Below, piece after piece: positions 9,601-16,782 of a stretch of DNA of 35,707 nt. The notes below the pieces were generated by a model. That model made no database searches. It was not told where the DNA came from and saw only the letters and a list, made by a program, of their open reading frames with translations. The DNA comes from Branchiostoma floridae. Its lineage: Eukaryota; Chordata; Leptocardii; Amphioxiformes; Branchiostomatidae. Each line of letters opens with the position of its first letter. The first letter of the stretch is position 1. The position numbers and the translations under genes were made by a program. The stretch is taken from assembly GCF_000003815.2 (NCBI RefSeq), contig NC_049990.1, forward strand, positions 3,506,438 to 3,542,144, in the 5' to 3' direction.

Positions 9601-12600
9601 GAAATGTACATAATGTAGGCCCTGTGTTTGCGAAAAGTTCATTCAGCACGTGATCAAGGGCTTCGTATCGCCTCTTACTGACTTCATCAACAAGGTGGGC
9701 CCACCGTGTTAACAACATTCAACTACATCTCTCTGAGAGTCTGAGTTCTGTAGGGCGTTGTGTTGCTTCATGGTTTAAGGCCTACATGATGTACGCCACA
9801 TTAACAAACTGGGGCCAGGCCAGGCTGTTGGTGGAAACAAAAAATCGTATATTATGTAAAAATGTACACAAATAATGCCCACGACTATTTTCTTTATGTC
9901 TTGTGTAGTTTTTTGCCTTTTATCATACCTTTCATTCCCAAAAGCCGCTAAACCGGGCCCCAGTTTGGAAATGTGACATAGGCTTTAGAGTGGCATCATG
10001 TGTACAGTATTGTTAAAGAACTGATAGGTCCTGTGTTCAAATCCCTGCCCCTAATGTTGTGCACTTTAATAAGAAAGCCACTTAATGGGAATTTTCCCAC
10101 TTCACTTAGGTGGCGTTGAGTAGTTCTAGCTTAAGTTAGGGATGTCTCATGGATAGGGTGTGAATGGTTCATCCAGCACGCAGTAAAGGGCTTCGTCAAC
10201 AAGATAAGCCATAATGGCACAGATGCAAGAGCCATACAACAGTCACATCATCAAAGTCACATCAAGAATGCTCAGCAACTTTAATTTGCTCATTGAGTTC
10301 TATAGGGATGGTTCATTGGAAACGCACTTTCAGATTCGGTCATAAACTACAAGGGATTATTTTGGATACGCCAAATGGCACTTACTCACGACAAGCAACT
10401 GGATATGATTTTTGAAACGGTCACAGACGTTTCGGGTAACATCCATTGTTGCCAAAAAGCAGTTACACAAGCAAGTGGATATGACTTTTGAAACAGTCCG
10501 ACATTTCAGACAATATCCATTATCTTTCGTCGGTGACACTGAAGTACGTGGTATTTGAGCCAGAAAGAGTTACATGTACGTCAGATTCACATTTACGACG
10601 CTCAAGAGATTCTCTCAACAGCATTTTGAAAGCGCCTAATAGCTAGAGGCACTCTCACTAGCCAAGTTGAAGTGATTGCATTTTACCTTGCATAAGCCAT
10701 TGACATGTCCCAATAAGCAGAAGTAAGCCAAGTGCCCACTCTAACTAGACGAAGGGCCTTGTTACAACTATAATTTCAAAGTGCATACTAAGTGTAATGT
10801 AAAAGTTTTGATCCAATTGCCATGTTTCGTCTCACAAGCGGTTACACAGCATTTCTGCTTGGCCATCTTGATCAAATGCCTGAATCCATTTGATTCTCCA
10901 TGTAGCAATGTCTAGGGTCGGCCCAGCTCGGACATATTGTAAGGGATTGTGAACGTCATTTGGATGTTGACATAAAGCCGGTGGCATTTTGCATGAGGGA
11001 GCTTTAACTTTAAGACTAAGCCTGAATTGTTAAACCTTTGCAGGTAAAAAAAAAAACAAAATCCATGAGCCAGAGTTCAACTCAATGTCTACTCAAGCTT
11101 GGACATGTGAGGGATCACATTCGTCATTTTGGATGGTGACGTAAAACCGTCGGCTCTGTGTATGTTGAAGCTTCAGGTGATAGCCTCAGACAGGAGTCAA
11201 ACCTTTGCACATGAAAGAACTCTAATGGAAAAATGTTTGCGGTGGTTCTGAGTTTGCAGTAAAGCAACCACTGCAAAAACTACAGTCAAACCTGTCTATA
11301 GTGGCCACTCAAGGGACCGGACAAATGTGGCCACTATAGACAGGTGGCCTCTGTATAGAGGTGGCAACTTGTAGATAAAATACCCAAGGGACCGACAAAA
11401 AGTGGCCACTATGGACAGGTGGCCCCTCTGTAGAGGTGGCCCCTAATACAGGTGTGACTGTACAAGGCTTAGCATAAAACCACTGTGAATCTGCATTTAC
11501 AGTACTGTAGTATGTTTGTGTACTGCTTTGAGGGATGACTCTATTTAGATATCATAATGAAAGAATGCTTTGTATTTATTTAGTTTCATCTTTCTTCCAT
11601 GCAGGCCAATGTAATAGTGAACATGAACAAGGAAGACTCAGGACCAAAAGTGTCTTTACGGCAACAGCCTTTTGCTGGAGCAGGTAAGCAACAAGGAATC
11701 ATTGTTCAAATTTTCGTACTTTCTTAGAACTATTGTAGGGTATATCTCATTCCCATAAAGTGCAATTGGAGCATTCTTACCAGATAGCTTCAAAGAACAT
11801 TTGCAGTCAAATGGCAACTGTCAGCTGTGACAGGTCGTTCAATGTAATATAAAATTATAACCAGCTGCTGCCGCACTACGTGCCTGCAATGCTGGTGTGT
11901 TACGCTGAAGGGCAATGGCAATATACATACAGATACTGGGAACTCTCTTTTTTTCTATCTTTTTCAAGTGGAGTGTGATCAAAATAACACAATTTTGTAG
12001 GTAATATCAGCAAGTCAGTTCTGCAGAATTCTGCACAGAATTATACATTTGAATGATACATTTCAATGCAGAATTCTGCAAACCACATGCAGAATTCTGC
12101 AACCTATGTATGTCTTGTAGCACAATTCATTTACATTTAACTTTAAGAACAAAGAAATAAGCAATAATTTTTTTTTTCCTCTGCCCACAGAAACGGTGCA
12201 TGAGCTGGTGACGAAGACGTACAAAAACATCAAGGGCCAACTTCCCGTCATCCTGAAGAGCATGGCCCTCTATCTGGCCAACAAGGACACGGAGTTTATA
12301 CTCTTCAAACCTATTAAGGTTAGGATTGACGTCATCTGTGCTATTATACTCTTCACTTAATTACATGTAACGTTAACGCTAACGCAACAAATACTATTTT
12401 TGATCTTTTCTTCTGTATTTAAACATGTAACACGGCAGTGCAATTCAGGGTCCTAGTAATAATGATCCTGCTACCTGATCCATGCAGTGCAAAAAGAACT
12501 AAACCATTTTGATGATTATGATGAAGTGTTCTAACTAGTACTAGCAACCGTCATTCTTCTCATGATGAAAAAATTTGCCCATTTCGTCATATTATCTTCA

Positions 12601-13156
12601 AACCTATCTAAGGTCAGGCTTGACGTAATCTGTGCTATTATACTCTTCACTGAAATGTTCTAACCAGCATGCGTCATTCTGCATCTGTGACTGACATTTG
12701 CATACGATCTGTAGGACTTAGTGATTTGACATGTTCTAGTAAGCTGTCCTTGTATTGAACTGTCCTGTCAGTTCAATGTAGTGACGCTGTAGAAGAGTGA
12801 TGGATGTCACCCGAAACACTCGGAAGTAAATTCTCCGTTTTTTGTCCAGTTGAAGAGATTGAATTGTATTTGAACATAACTGTGATGATATGTGCCCCTT
12901 TTTCAGATGAATATCTCGAATGAAAGTAATTACATGTATATAATTGTGCCCAATTTTACAGATGAATGTCCAGAATGAAAGTAAACATTATTAACTGGTA
13001 CAGTAATGATTTGTGCCCATTTCTCAGATGAATGTGCAGACATCGTTCCAGCAGCTCCACGACATCGTGGTGGAGAACTACCCTGAAGACGATCAGCAGA
13101 TCATCTCCTGCCCCTCCCCTGACCAGGTCCACCTCCTCATGGCAGTGCCTTCCTAG
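3467..13156 (+). CDS. COG3: Conserved oligomeric Golgi complex subunit 3, C-terminal half (10 exons)
   Basis: Exons: 3467-3627, 4097-4277, 4850-4980, 5549-5638, 6323-6443, 6951-7033, 8574-8708, 11605-11683, 12191-12318, 13028-13156. All introns are GT-AG and the phases join without a stop, giving 411 complete codons. The product matches the second half of animal COG3 in order: [99 protein letters not shown], then a short C-terminus. COG3 is a lobe A subunit of the eight-protein COG tether, which acts in retrograde vesicle traffic within the Golgi. The first exon here begins in phase 1, so upstream exons for roughly the N-terminal half of the family's about 830 residues are outside the window. 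Six exons and the stop codon have tandem partial copies in the adjoining introns or flank. Confidence 0.95.
3775..3850. mobile_element. SINE-tail-like fragment
   Basis: The segment cacccaggtgcaaagatggg resembles the 3' body of the tRNA-derived repeat at 20805-20985. It is a partial copy in a COG3 intron. Confidence 0.35.
3879..4053. mobile_element. hairpin MITE with about 45-base terminal inverted repeats
   Basis: The left end (aaatacaattcaatctctgc) is the reverse complement of the right end near 4027-4048. The palindrome extends through a sequence ending in gagatttac on each side. It lies just before COG3 exon b. A half copy of the same family is at about 12800-12872. Confidence 0.8.
4097..4277 (+). 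CDS. COG3: COG3 exon b
   Basis: Acceptor aaacag, donor CCAG/gtagga; 60 codons plus one base. It codes [20 protein letters not shown] and a Ser/Asp/Asn/Gln-rich linker ending ...[11 protein letters not shown]. This is the variable, probably disordered part of COG3. Confidence 0.9.
4351..4565 (+). repeat. two partial copies of the COG3 exon b 3' end
   Basis: The anchor gctaac occurs at 4208 in the exon and again at 4351 and 4488. Each is followed by agaacca, then acaccaa and caggtcaa, so copies lie 143 and 137 bases apart. The first copy is still readable ([18 protein letters not shown]); the second has decayed. Confidence 0.85.
4850..4980 (+). CDS. COG3: COG3 exon c
   Basis: Acceptor ttttccag, donor GAT/gtaagt; two bases plus 43 codons. 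It codes the most conserved COG3 segment, [20 protein letters not shown] followed by SKLYRCVD. Confidence 0.95.
5022..5250. mobile_element. MITE with about 70-base terminal inverted repeats
   Basis: The left arm starts taagccctttcacagagatc. The right arm ends with its reverse complement at 5231-5250. The palindrome continues inward through ggaattctaggtaa and gtcaaaggtaaaggc with few mismatches. It is inserted about 40 bases after the exon c donor. Confidence 0.85.
5549..5638 (+). CDS. COG3: COG3 exon d
   Basis: Acceptor ttttccag, donor AAG/gtgagg; 30 codons in phase 0, coding [20 protein letters not shown] and [10 protein letters not shown]. Confidence 0.92.
5639..6190. other. COG3 intron, no other gene
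   Basis: AT-rich intron sequence with a poly-A run at about 6000-6016. No feature can be supported here. Confidence 0.4.
6191..6245 (+). repeat. decayed copy of the COG3 exon e 5' end
   Basis: The segment cacattcctagatttagatg followed by ctgttcttgatgaaacacct aligns with the exon e acceptor and start (cacattcccagactgagatg, ctgttcctgatcaaacacct). The frame is no longer usable. Confidence 0.7.
6323..6443 (+). CDS. COG3: COG3 exon e
   Basis: Acceptor ttcccag, donor AAAA/gtaaga; 40 codons plus one base. It codes [20 protein letters not shown] followed by [20 protein letters not shown]. Confidence 0.95.
6441..6650 (+). repeat. direct repeat of the exon e donor-side intron sequence
   Basis: The sequence from agtaagaagttgt through ggaaaagttaaactgaaatt and aacatgaaaattggacttac occurs at 6443-6540 and again at 6544-6648. 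The second unit repeats the donor (gtaagaag) without the coding part. Confidence 0.85.
6619..6880. mobile_element. hairpin MITE, family shared with 16793-16950 and 27991-28300
   Basis: The left arm passes through aattggacttacccaaattt, cagctccagtctttgtcaag and gcagtggatcacaagttgca. The right arm is an imperfect reverse complement, with cttatgatccactgctcacc and caatccttg. The whole element folds into one long hairpin. Confidence 0.75.
6951..7033 (+). CDS. COG3: COG3 exon f
   Basis: Acceptor ttgtctctag after a (GTTT)n tract, donor CAG/gtaaac; two bases plus 27 codons. It codes [20 protein letters not shown] followed by LLEFLLQ. Confidence 0.93.
7049..7573. mobile_element. 525-base non-autonomous element with TTAA target duplications (piggyBac-like)
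   Basis: Terminal inverted repeats aggggcattccactcca are flanked by TTAA at 7045-7048 and 7574-7577. TTAA duplication is the hallmark of piggyBac transposition. The interior has no transposase; the 78-codon open frame inside shows nothing recognisable. It begins 15 bases after the exon f donor. Confidence 0.85.
7651..7867. mobile_element. palindromic MITE with tactgtaaatgca ends
   Basis: Ends gatactgtaaatgca and tgcatttacagtatc are exact inverses. The interior has inverted blocks rich in ttcgcgg and ccgcgaa. The same family is at 33761-33959, with a broken copy at 11226-11504. Confidence 0.85.
7880..7990 (+). mobile_element. tRNA-derived SINE fragment
   Basis: A B-box-like segment (gaggtcctgagtttgaatcc) is followed by gttgttcccttgagaaaggt. 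This matches the head and body of the repeat at 20805-20985 and lies in a COG3 intron. Confidence 0.5.
8345..8372 (+). repeat. copy of the COG3 exon g acceptor
   Basis: The sequence atgatttcagggtgccccac, then aggtgga, repeats the exon g acceptor and first codons (8565-8590) about 220 bases upstream. The following sequence does not continue the exon. Confidence 0.75.
8574..8708 (+). CDS. COG3: COG3 exon g
   Basis: Acceptor atttcag, donor AAG/gtgggc; 45 codons in phase 0. It codes [20 protein letters not shown] followed by [20 protein letters not shown] and DFINK. If the downstream intron were retained, the frame would stay open for another 236 codons. Confidence 0.94.
8709..9343 (+). repeat. 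48-base minisatellite starting at the COG3 exon g donor, frame kept open
   Basis: The unit carries ttcaacaacgtctcttatag, ttctgtagggccaaccatg and ttaacaaca. Fourteen copies of the FNNVSYSS-coding core occur. Most are 48 bases (16 codons, [16 protein letters not shown]); three are shortened to 30 bases. All lengths are multiples of three, so exon g can be read straight through to a stop near 9414-9416. The array directly abuts the splice donor. Confidence 0.95.
9480..9725 (+). repeat. SINE-like piece plus copy of the exon g 3' end and donor
   Basis: A segment with gccctgcccctgatgttgtg and a tail (acttgggtgacgttgagtag) is followed by an exon g copy: aaaagttcattcagcacgtg, then cttcgtatcgcctcttactg and the donor aacaag/gtgggc at about 9689-9697. 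The same composite recurs at about 10030-10215 in a more decayed form. Confidence 0.8.
9776..9987. mobile_element. MITE with taaagcctatgt-type inverted ends
   Basis: The left end (taaggcctacatgatgtacg, then acaaactggggcc) is the imperfect reverse complement of the right end (gggccccagtttggaaatgt, then gacataggcttta). A half copy with the same right end is at about 28590-28706. Confidence 0.7.
10030..10216 (+). repeat. second composite copy of SINE-like piece plus exon g 3' end
   Basis: It repeats the arrangement of 9480-9725: cctgcccctaatgttgtgca, a tail with taggtggcgttgagtagttc, then an exon-derived ggttcatccagcacgcagta and aagggcttcgtcaacaag. An internal deletion is present and the donor is changed to ataagc. 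Confidence 0.7.
10390..10556. mobile_element. dispersed repeat with duplicated 'gacgtttcgg' motif
   Basis: Two internal copies of aagcaactggatatga-type sequence are present, with aacggtcacagacgtttcgg and cgtcggtgacactgaag. The same family occurs at 22376-22465. It is probably a MITE or SINE. Confidence 0.5.
11226..11504. mobile_element. nested MITEs: inner element 11282-11461 inside a tactgtaaatgca MITE
   Basis: The inner element has ends acagtcaaacctgt and acaggtgtgactgt and carries repeated agtggccact and gacaggtggcc blocks. The outer sequence on either side (aatgtttgcggtggttc; ctgcatttacagta) belongs to the family at 7651-7867, with its left terminus lost. The inner element therefore inserted later. 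Confidence 0.7.
11605..11683 (+). CDS. COG3: COG3 exon h
   Basis: Acceptor catgcag, donor GCAG/gtaagc; 26 codons plus one base. It codes [20 protein letters not shown] followed by QPFAGA. The preceding intron is the longest COG3 intron in the window (2.9 kb) and is mostly repeats. Confidence 0.9.
11827..11940 (+). repeat. dispersed repeat containing 'taaccagctgctgccgc'
   Basis: The block gtcgttcaatgtaatataa, accagctgctgccgc, cgtgcctgcaatgctggtgt, then atacagatact recurs at 23655-23778 (reverse strand), 31287-31362 and 33176-33290. The order is conserved. Its class is unknown. Confidence 0.65.
12191..12318 (+). CDS. COG3: COG3 exon i
   Basis: Acceptor tgcccacag, donor AAG/gttagg; two bases plus 42 codons. 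It codes [20 protein letters not shown] followed by [20 protein letters not shown]. Confidence 0.94.
12592..12655 (+). repeat. copy of the exon i 3' end and donor
   Basis: The sequence cttcaaacctatctaaggtc, then aggcttgacgtaatctgtgc and tattatactcttcact, repeats 12303-12360 at about 90% identity by eye. It includes only the last few codons and the donor. Confidence 0.8.
12900..12990 (+). repeat. two copies of the COG3 exon j acceptor
   Basis: Copies tttttcagatgaatatctcg (12901 on) and ttttacagatgaatgtccag (12955 on) precede the real acceptor ttctcagatgaatgtgcag at 13021. Each copy keeps a pyrimidine tract, AG and the first codons (ATG AAT) before diverging. Confidence 0.8.
13028..13156 (+). 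CDS. COG3: COG3 terminal exon j
   Basis: Acceptor ttctcag; 42 codons and the stop TAG at 13154-13156. It codes [20 protein letters not shown] followed by [20 protein letters not shown] and PS. It aligns with the C-terminus of animal COG3. Confidence 0.92.
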   Translation: MNVQTSFQQLHDIVVENYPEDDQQIISCPSPDQVHLLMAVPS

Positions 13157-13790
13157 GGTCGTCCTCGAGATCCAGAAATTATTCCTTAAGTGTTTGTAAT
13201 GATGTCTGTCTTCATCATGTTGTGGCGTACCTGGTGTTTGGCCAAGAAGCCTTCCTAGGGTCGTCCTCTAGGTCCAGAAATTATTAGTAGTAGTAGTCTT
13301 AGTTGAGGACATCATCAGCCTTCCTAGTGTCGTCTAGCCTGGGTACCATCCGGAAAGTAGTTCGCTCCGGCGTTCATTATATACAAATACAGTCGCTTCT
13401 AGCTCCGACATTCATTATACACTATATACAGTCGCTTCTCTGTGTTTCCGTCTGGGAACGCGGAGTATCTAAACATCTGGAATCGTCCAAATTTTGGAAG
13501 CAGGCACTGATTGGTCCCACATATGAGCGAATTATGGAATGGGTTGAAGCGATCGTTCGAACCGGTGTTCCAACACTGGACAAGCCCTCCGCCCGCTCGT
13601 AGGAGGCCTGTTGTCATCGAACAAACGCTTTAGAACCCATTTCTACATTCGCTCATTAACTGACATTACCACCAAACGGTTTGAATGCGCAAGTCTCCAG
13701 ACGGATAGCAGAAGCGAACATAGGAGCAAACTACTATCGGGATGGTACCCAGGCTAAGGGTCGTCCTCGAGATCCAGAAATTACAAAATG
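13144..13790 (+). repeat. copies of the COG3 stop-codon segment in the 3' flank
   Basis: The string ccttcctagggtcgtcctcg plus agatccagaaatta, which spans the stop, begins at 13148 and recurs at 13249. Shorter copies are at 13318 and about 13757, the last two separated by a MITE. A further related piece at about 14340-14440 shares agaaatgattccttaag and ggtatttggccgagaagcc. Confidence 0.8.
13335..13756. mobile_element. 422-base MITE with tagcctgggtaccatcc ends
   Basis: The left end tagcctgggtaccatccgga is the inverse of the right end at 13738-13756, and similarity continues inward to agtagttcgctcc and ggagcaaactact. It interrupts the stop-codon repeat array. The 99-codon open frame inside has no recognisable content. 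Confidence 0.85.
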
Positions 13791-13930
13791 TATTAGTATT
13801 AGTAGTCTTAGTTGAGGACATCATCAGATGTCAGCACGGGATGCAAACTGGACCCTCCTACTCCACTTTTCCCTGTCTACCACCATCAATGATTTTACAA
13901 ATAATTTCATCAGGTTGGTGGATCATACAT

Positions 13931-14080
13931 GTTGTAGGATATAGGAATTTTCTCTTGCACAACCAGTTTATCTCACCTGCTGACCTTTCGATGTCTCAGA
14001 CATCTTCCTTAGAGCTTCTCGAAACGTCAGCAGGTAAGATAAACTGGTTGTGTAAGAGAAAATTCCTATGTCCTATCAAT
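13931..14080. mobile_element. hairpin MITE with about 45-base inverted repeats
   Basis: The left arm (ataggaattttctcttgcac, aaccagtttatct, cacctgctgac) is matched in reverse by the right arm (gtcagcaggtaagataaact, ggttgtgtaagagaaaattc). Confidence 0.85.
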
Positions 14081-16400
14081 GATTTTAGTTCTGCTTTATA
14101 TGCTGCTCTGTTTGTCCAGACCAGAGTCTCTCTTTGGCGTGTCTATTAGCGTAGTACGCCTCTGCCTCGGTTTCTCTTACCATGGACTGGTTCCCACAGC
14201 AGGTCTAGCTCACTAACCACGAGTACAAGATCTTGTACATAGTGCCTAGGGAGTTGCATGCACCTTTGCCTTATCTTAGTTGTTGGCCTAGAGAGATTAA
14301 CATATTAAGTGTTGTATTTCTCATTTGGTCTTCCCTTGACACATCCAGAAATGATTCCTTAAGTTAATGTCTGTAACTATGTCTGTCTTCTTCATTTTGT
14401 GTCGTACCTGGTATTTGGCCGAGAAGCCAGAGGTCCTGGGTTCAAATCCTGTCATACTACCGATCTTGGCATCCTTTTTGGTTAAAAGACAGCAGGATTT
14501 CCTCTGACACATTTGTCCCAGATTTGCCCTCGTTTTTATGTTGTAAACCATTTCTATGACATATGCAACCATGGCCAGGCCTTTACTGAAAAAAAGGAAA
14601 TTTTCTTTTTGGTATTCACCAAATATTAATGTATTACACTTTCATTTGCACTCAACTGTCTACTGATAGAGATGTGTATGCAGACCACAGTGTGTTAGAG
14701 ATAATGTGAGGTGTCGGATAGAGAATTCATTCTAGTCATTATTGCATAGTAACTGTTATAAATTGATGCTGATACACTTATGATTATTCCATGTCTGAAT
14801 ATCAGAAGGGTGGTCAGGATTTTTCTTTAAAGTGAATCAGAATTATGATGTAAAAAGAGTTAAGATTCAGTAGGTGAAACGTGAGGAAAATATTCTCAGT
14901 GTTGACTTTTTCTTCACTGTGAAGCTCGCCTATGTGTAAACTTGTAAAAAAAAATGATGTACATTCGAAGGTTGTAAATATACTCTTTATTATCCGAATC
15001 TAGAGTTCTGTAAGGTGTACAAAGAAGATACTTAATATAGATAGAAAATTCAACATTTTGTTTCTGGTTTTCAACTTAGGGTTGTAAAACATATTTGTCC
15101 AAGGCACTATGAATAACTGCAGGCATTCCTGATGAGAATATTGATAGTCAGTCACTGGCAATATACATGCACTGTTAAACTAAAGGTCACAATTCTATTT
15201 TAAACTTTAGCGTCATTAAATGCTGCTTTCTTCTAAATTCATTGTCTTGGAGTAAAGACCATGAGCTATGTAAGGTTGCTGCTTGAGATATTAGTGTTTC
15301 TTTGGTTTATGCCCAATGCACTATCCTAATGTAAACACCAGACTTATTGCTGAGATTAAATATTGGTAAGAAAATGTTCATGTCGGTTTAAGGCACTTGT
15401 ATGTCCATTATTATGTATTGGTAATGGTGCTAGACGTAGACTATACCAGGGTCTCACTCAATTGCCTTCAAGTTGTATTTCTTCGAGCAAAAATTGAAGA
15501 TAACTGTATATGATTTTTCTGGTTTGGTTGTTGTCTTCCAGCAAACTTACAAAAAACAGCAAAGTTTAACTTACATGTAGCTCAATGATCGTTATGCACA
15601 ATCTTCAATTGTATATTATAGATATATAGGTTGCCATAAATTAGAAATGGCAGCCTTGAGTTCATATTTGTGTAGCTTGGCCAGATTCTGTCCCTCCAGA
15701 CCATCAGAAATAGGAGTGGTTCGATAACATAGGGAGTAAATTTAAAGTTACAAAAATGGTTACCAGCTTATTACCCCAGGACTTTTGCGTCCCCCATATT
15801 TGTACAGGTGATATAAATACATGTTAGATTCAACATAAAGTTGCAATAAGACTATCAAAAAACTAAGTCCTTAAATCCATTATCCATGAATACTCCTGTG
15901 CAGTGCTAACTGGTCTTAGCAGGAAATGAAGTTGTCAAGACGCTGATGACATCATTACACATAAAAGGCACTTAAATCGCTATGTAAATTGTAATGCTAT
16001 GAAAAGTAGCACTTAACAAGATCTTTACTAGGCAATATACTAGTATGTAGCTACATTTCTCATAGTGTTTAGACAATTTTCAACACAAAAGTCGACCTGG
16101 TCCCAACTATTATCCCAAGGACAGGAAATTAAGATGGAAACACAGCTAGAAAATATGATTTGTTTCTCTTTAGACGGAAAGATAGATGAAACAGCTATTA
16201 AACTTTGCTTCCCGTTTGATGGGAAGTTGAAACGTTCATACTCTTGCTTATTACAAAAATCAGCCATAGCGTGCGTGTCCAGAGCACGAGATATCAAAAC
16301 CGGAAATTCCTTTGCAGTACAATAGACAGCAGCAAGGGGGCCCACTATCTAATCTTTTCGTTATTTTTGCCACCCCTTCCAATCTACCAAATATCATTAA
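14081..16400. other. convergent 3' flank between COG3 and receptor A
   Basis: No credible exon is seen. A tRNA-like SINE piece lies near 14400-14480 (ggtcctgggttcaaatcc). On the minus strand an AATAAA lies at about 14987, possibly a distal polyadenylation signal for receptor A, but that would mean a 1.6 kb 3' UTR. The 86- and 101-codon open frames near 16040-16345 overlap on opposite strands and resemble nothing known. Confidence 0.35.
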
Positions 16401-16467
16401 GACCCATCCACCACTTCTGGAGCCATGTTATTCACAAAGTTGAACAAACAAACACGCTCTCCGAAGC

Positions 16468-16600
16468 ATAATCTTCTTCTCCAAGCAGATCTATTGGCAC
16501 ATGGTGGCAATGCAGTATCTTAAGAAGCCTGTTAGATACTGGTTGGCCCTTTGGACGCTTGAGACCTATAAATCTGCTTGGAGAGAGTAATCTTCTTACG
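16468..16600. mobile_element. small hairpin repeat in the receptor A 3' UTR or flank
   Basis: Inverted arms: aatcttcttctccaagcaga near 16470 and tctgcttggagagagtaatc near 16574. The loop is about 70 bases. It is probably a short MITE. Confidence 0.55.
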
Positions 16601-16626
16601 GTTCTTGACGAATGGTTGGACGAACC

Positions 16627-16782
16627 TCAGTCGTACTGGTATTCGTCAATGACCTCCCGGATCTTCCGGACCAGCTGCCGAAACGCCTTTCTGTAGATCT
16701 CGTAGCGGAAGGCGAAGACCAGCGAGTCAGAAAACGTGGATGTCTGATTCAGCATCCAGGACAGCTCCAGCCAGATGGACAC
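16627..16782 (-). CDS. Receptor A exon 5 (TM7 and cytoplasmic tail)
   Basis: Acceptor atttag before GTGTCCATC; 51 codons and TGA at 16629-16627. It codes VSIWLELSWMLNQTSTFSDS, LVFAFRYEIYRKAFRQLVRK and IREVIDEYQYD. Unlike receptor B there is no array of 3'-end copies downstream. Confidence 0.92.
   Translation of the reverse strand: MSIWLELSWMLNQTSTFSDSLVFAFRYEIYRKAFRQLVRKIREVIDEYQYD

Noticed and set aside
13303-13602. 99-residue protein gene
   Set aside because: Inside the 422-base MITE; no coding signature.
16040-16345. Overlapping 86- and 101-residue genes on opposite strands
   Set aside because: No recognisable domains, likely receptor A 3' UTR or flank; chance open frames.
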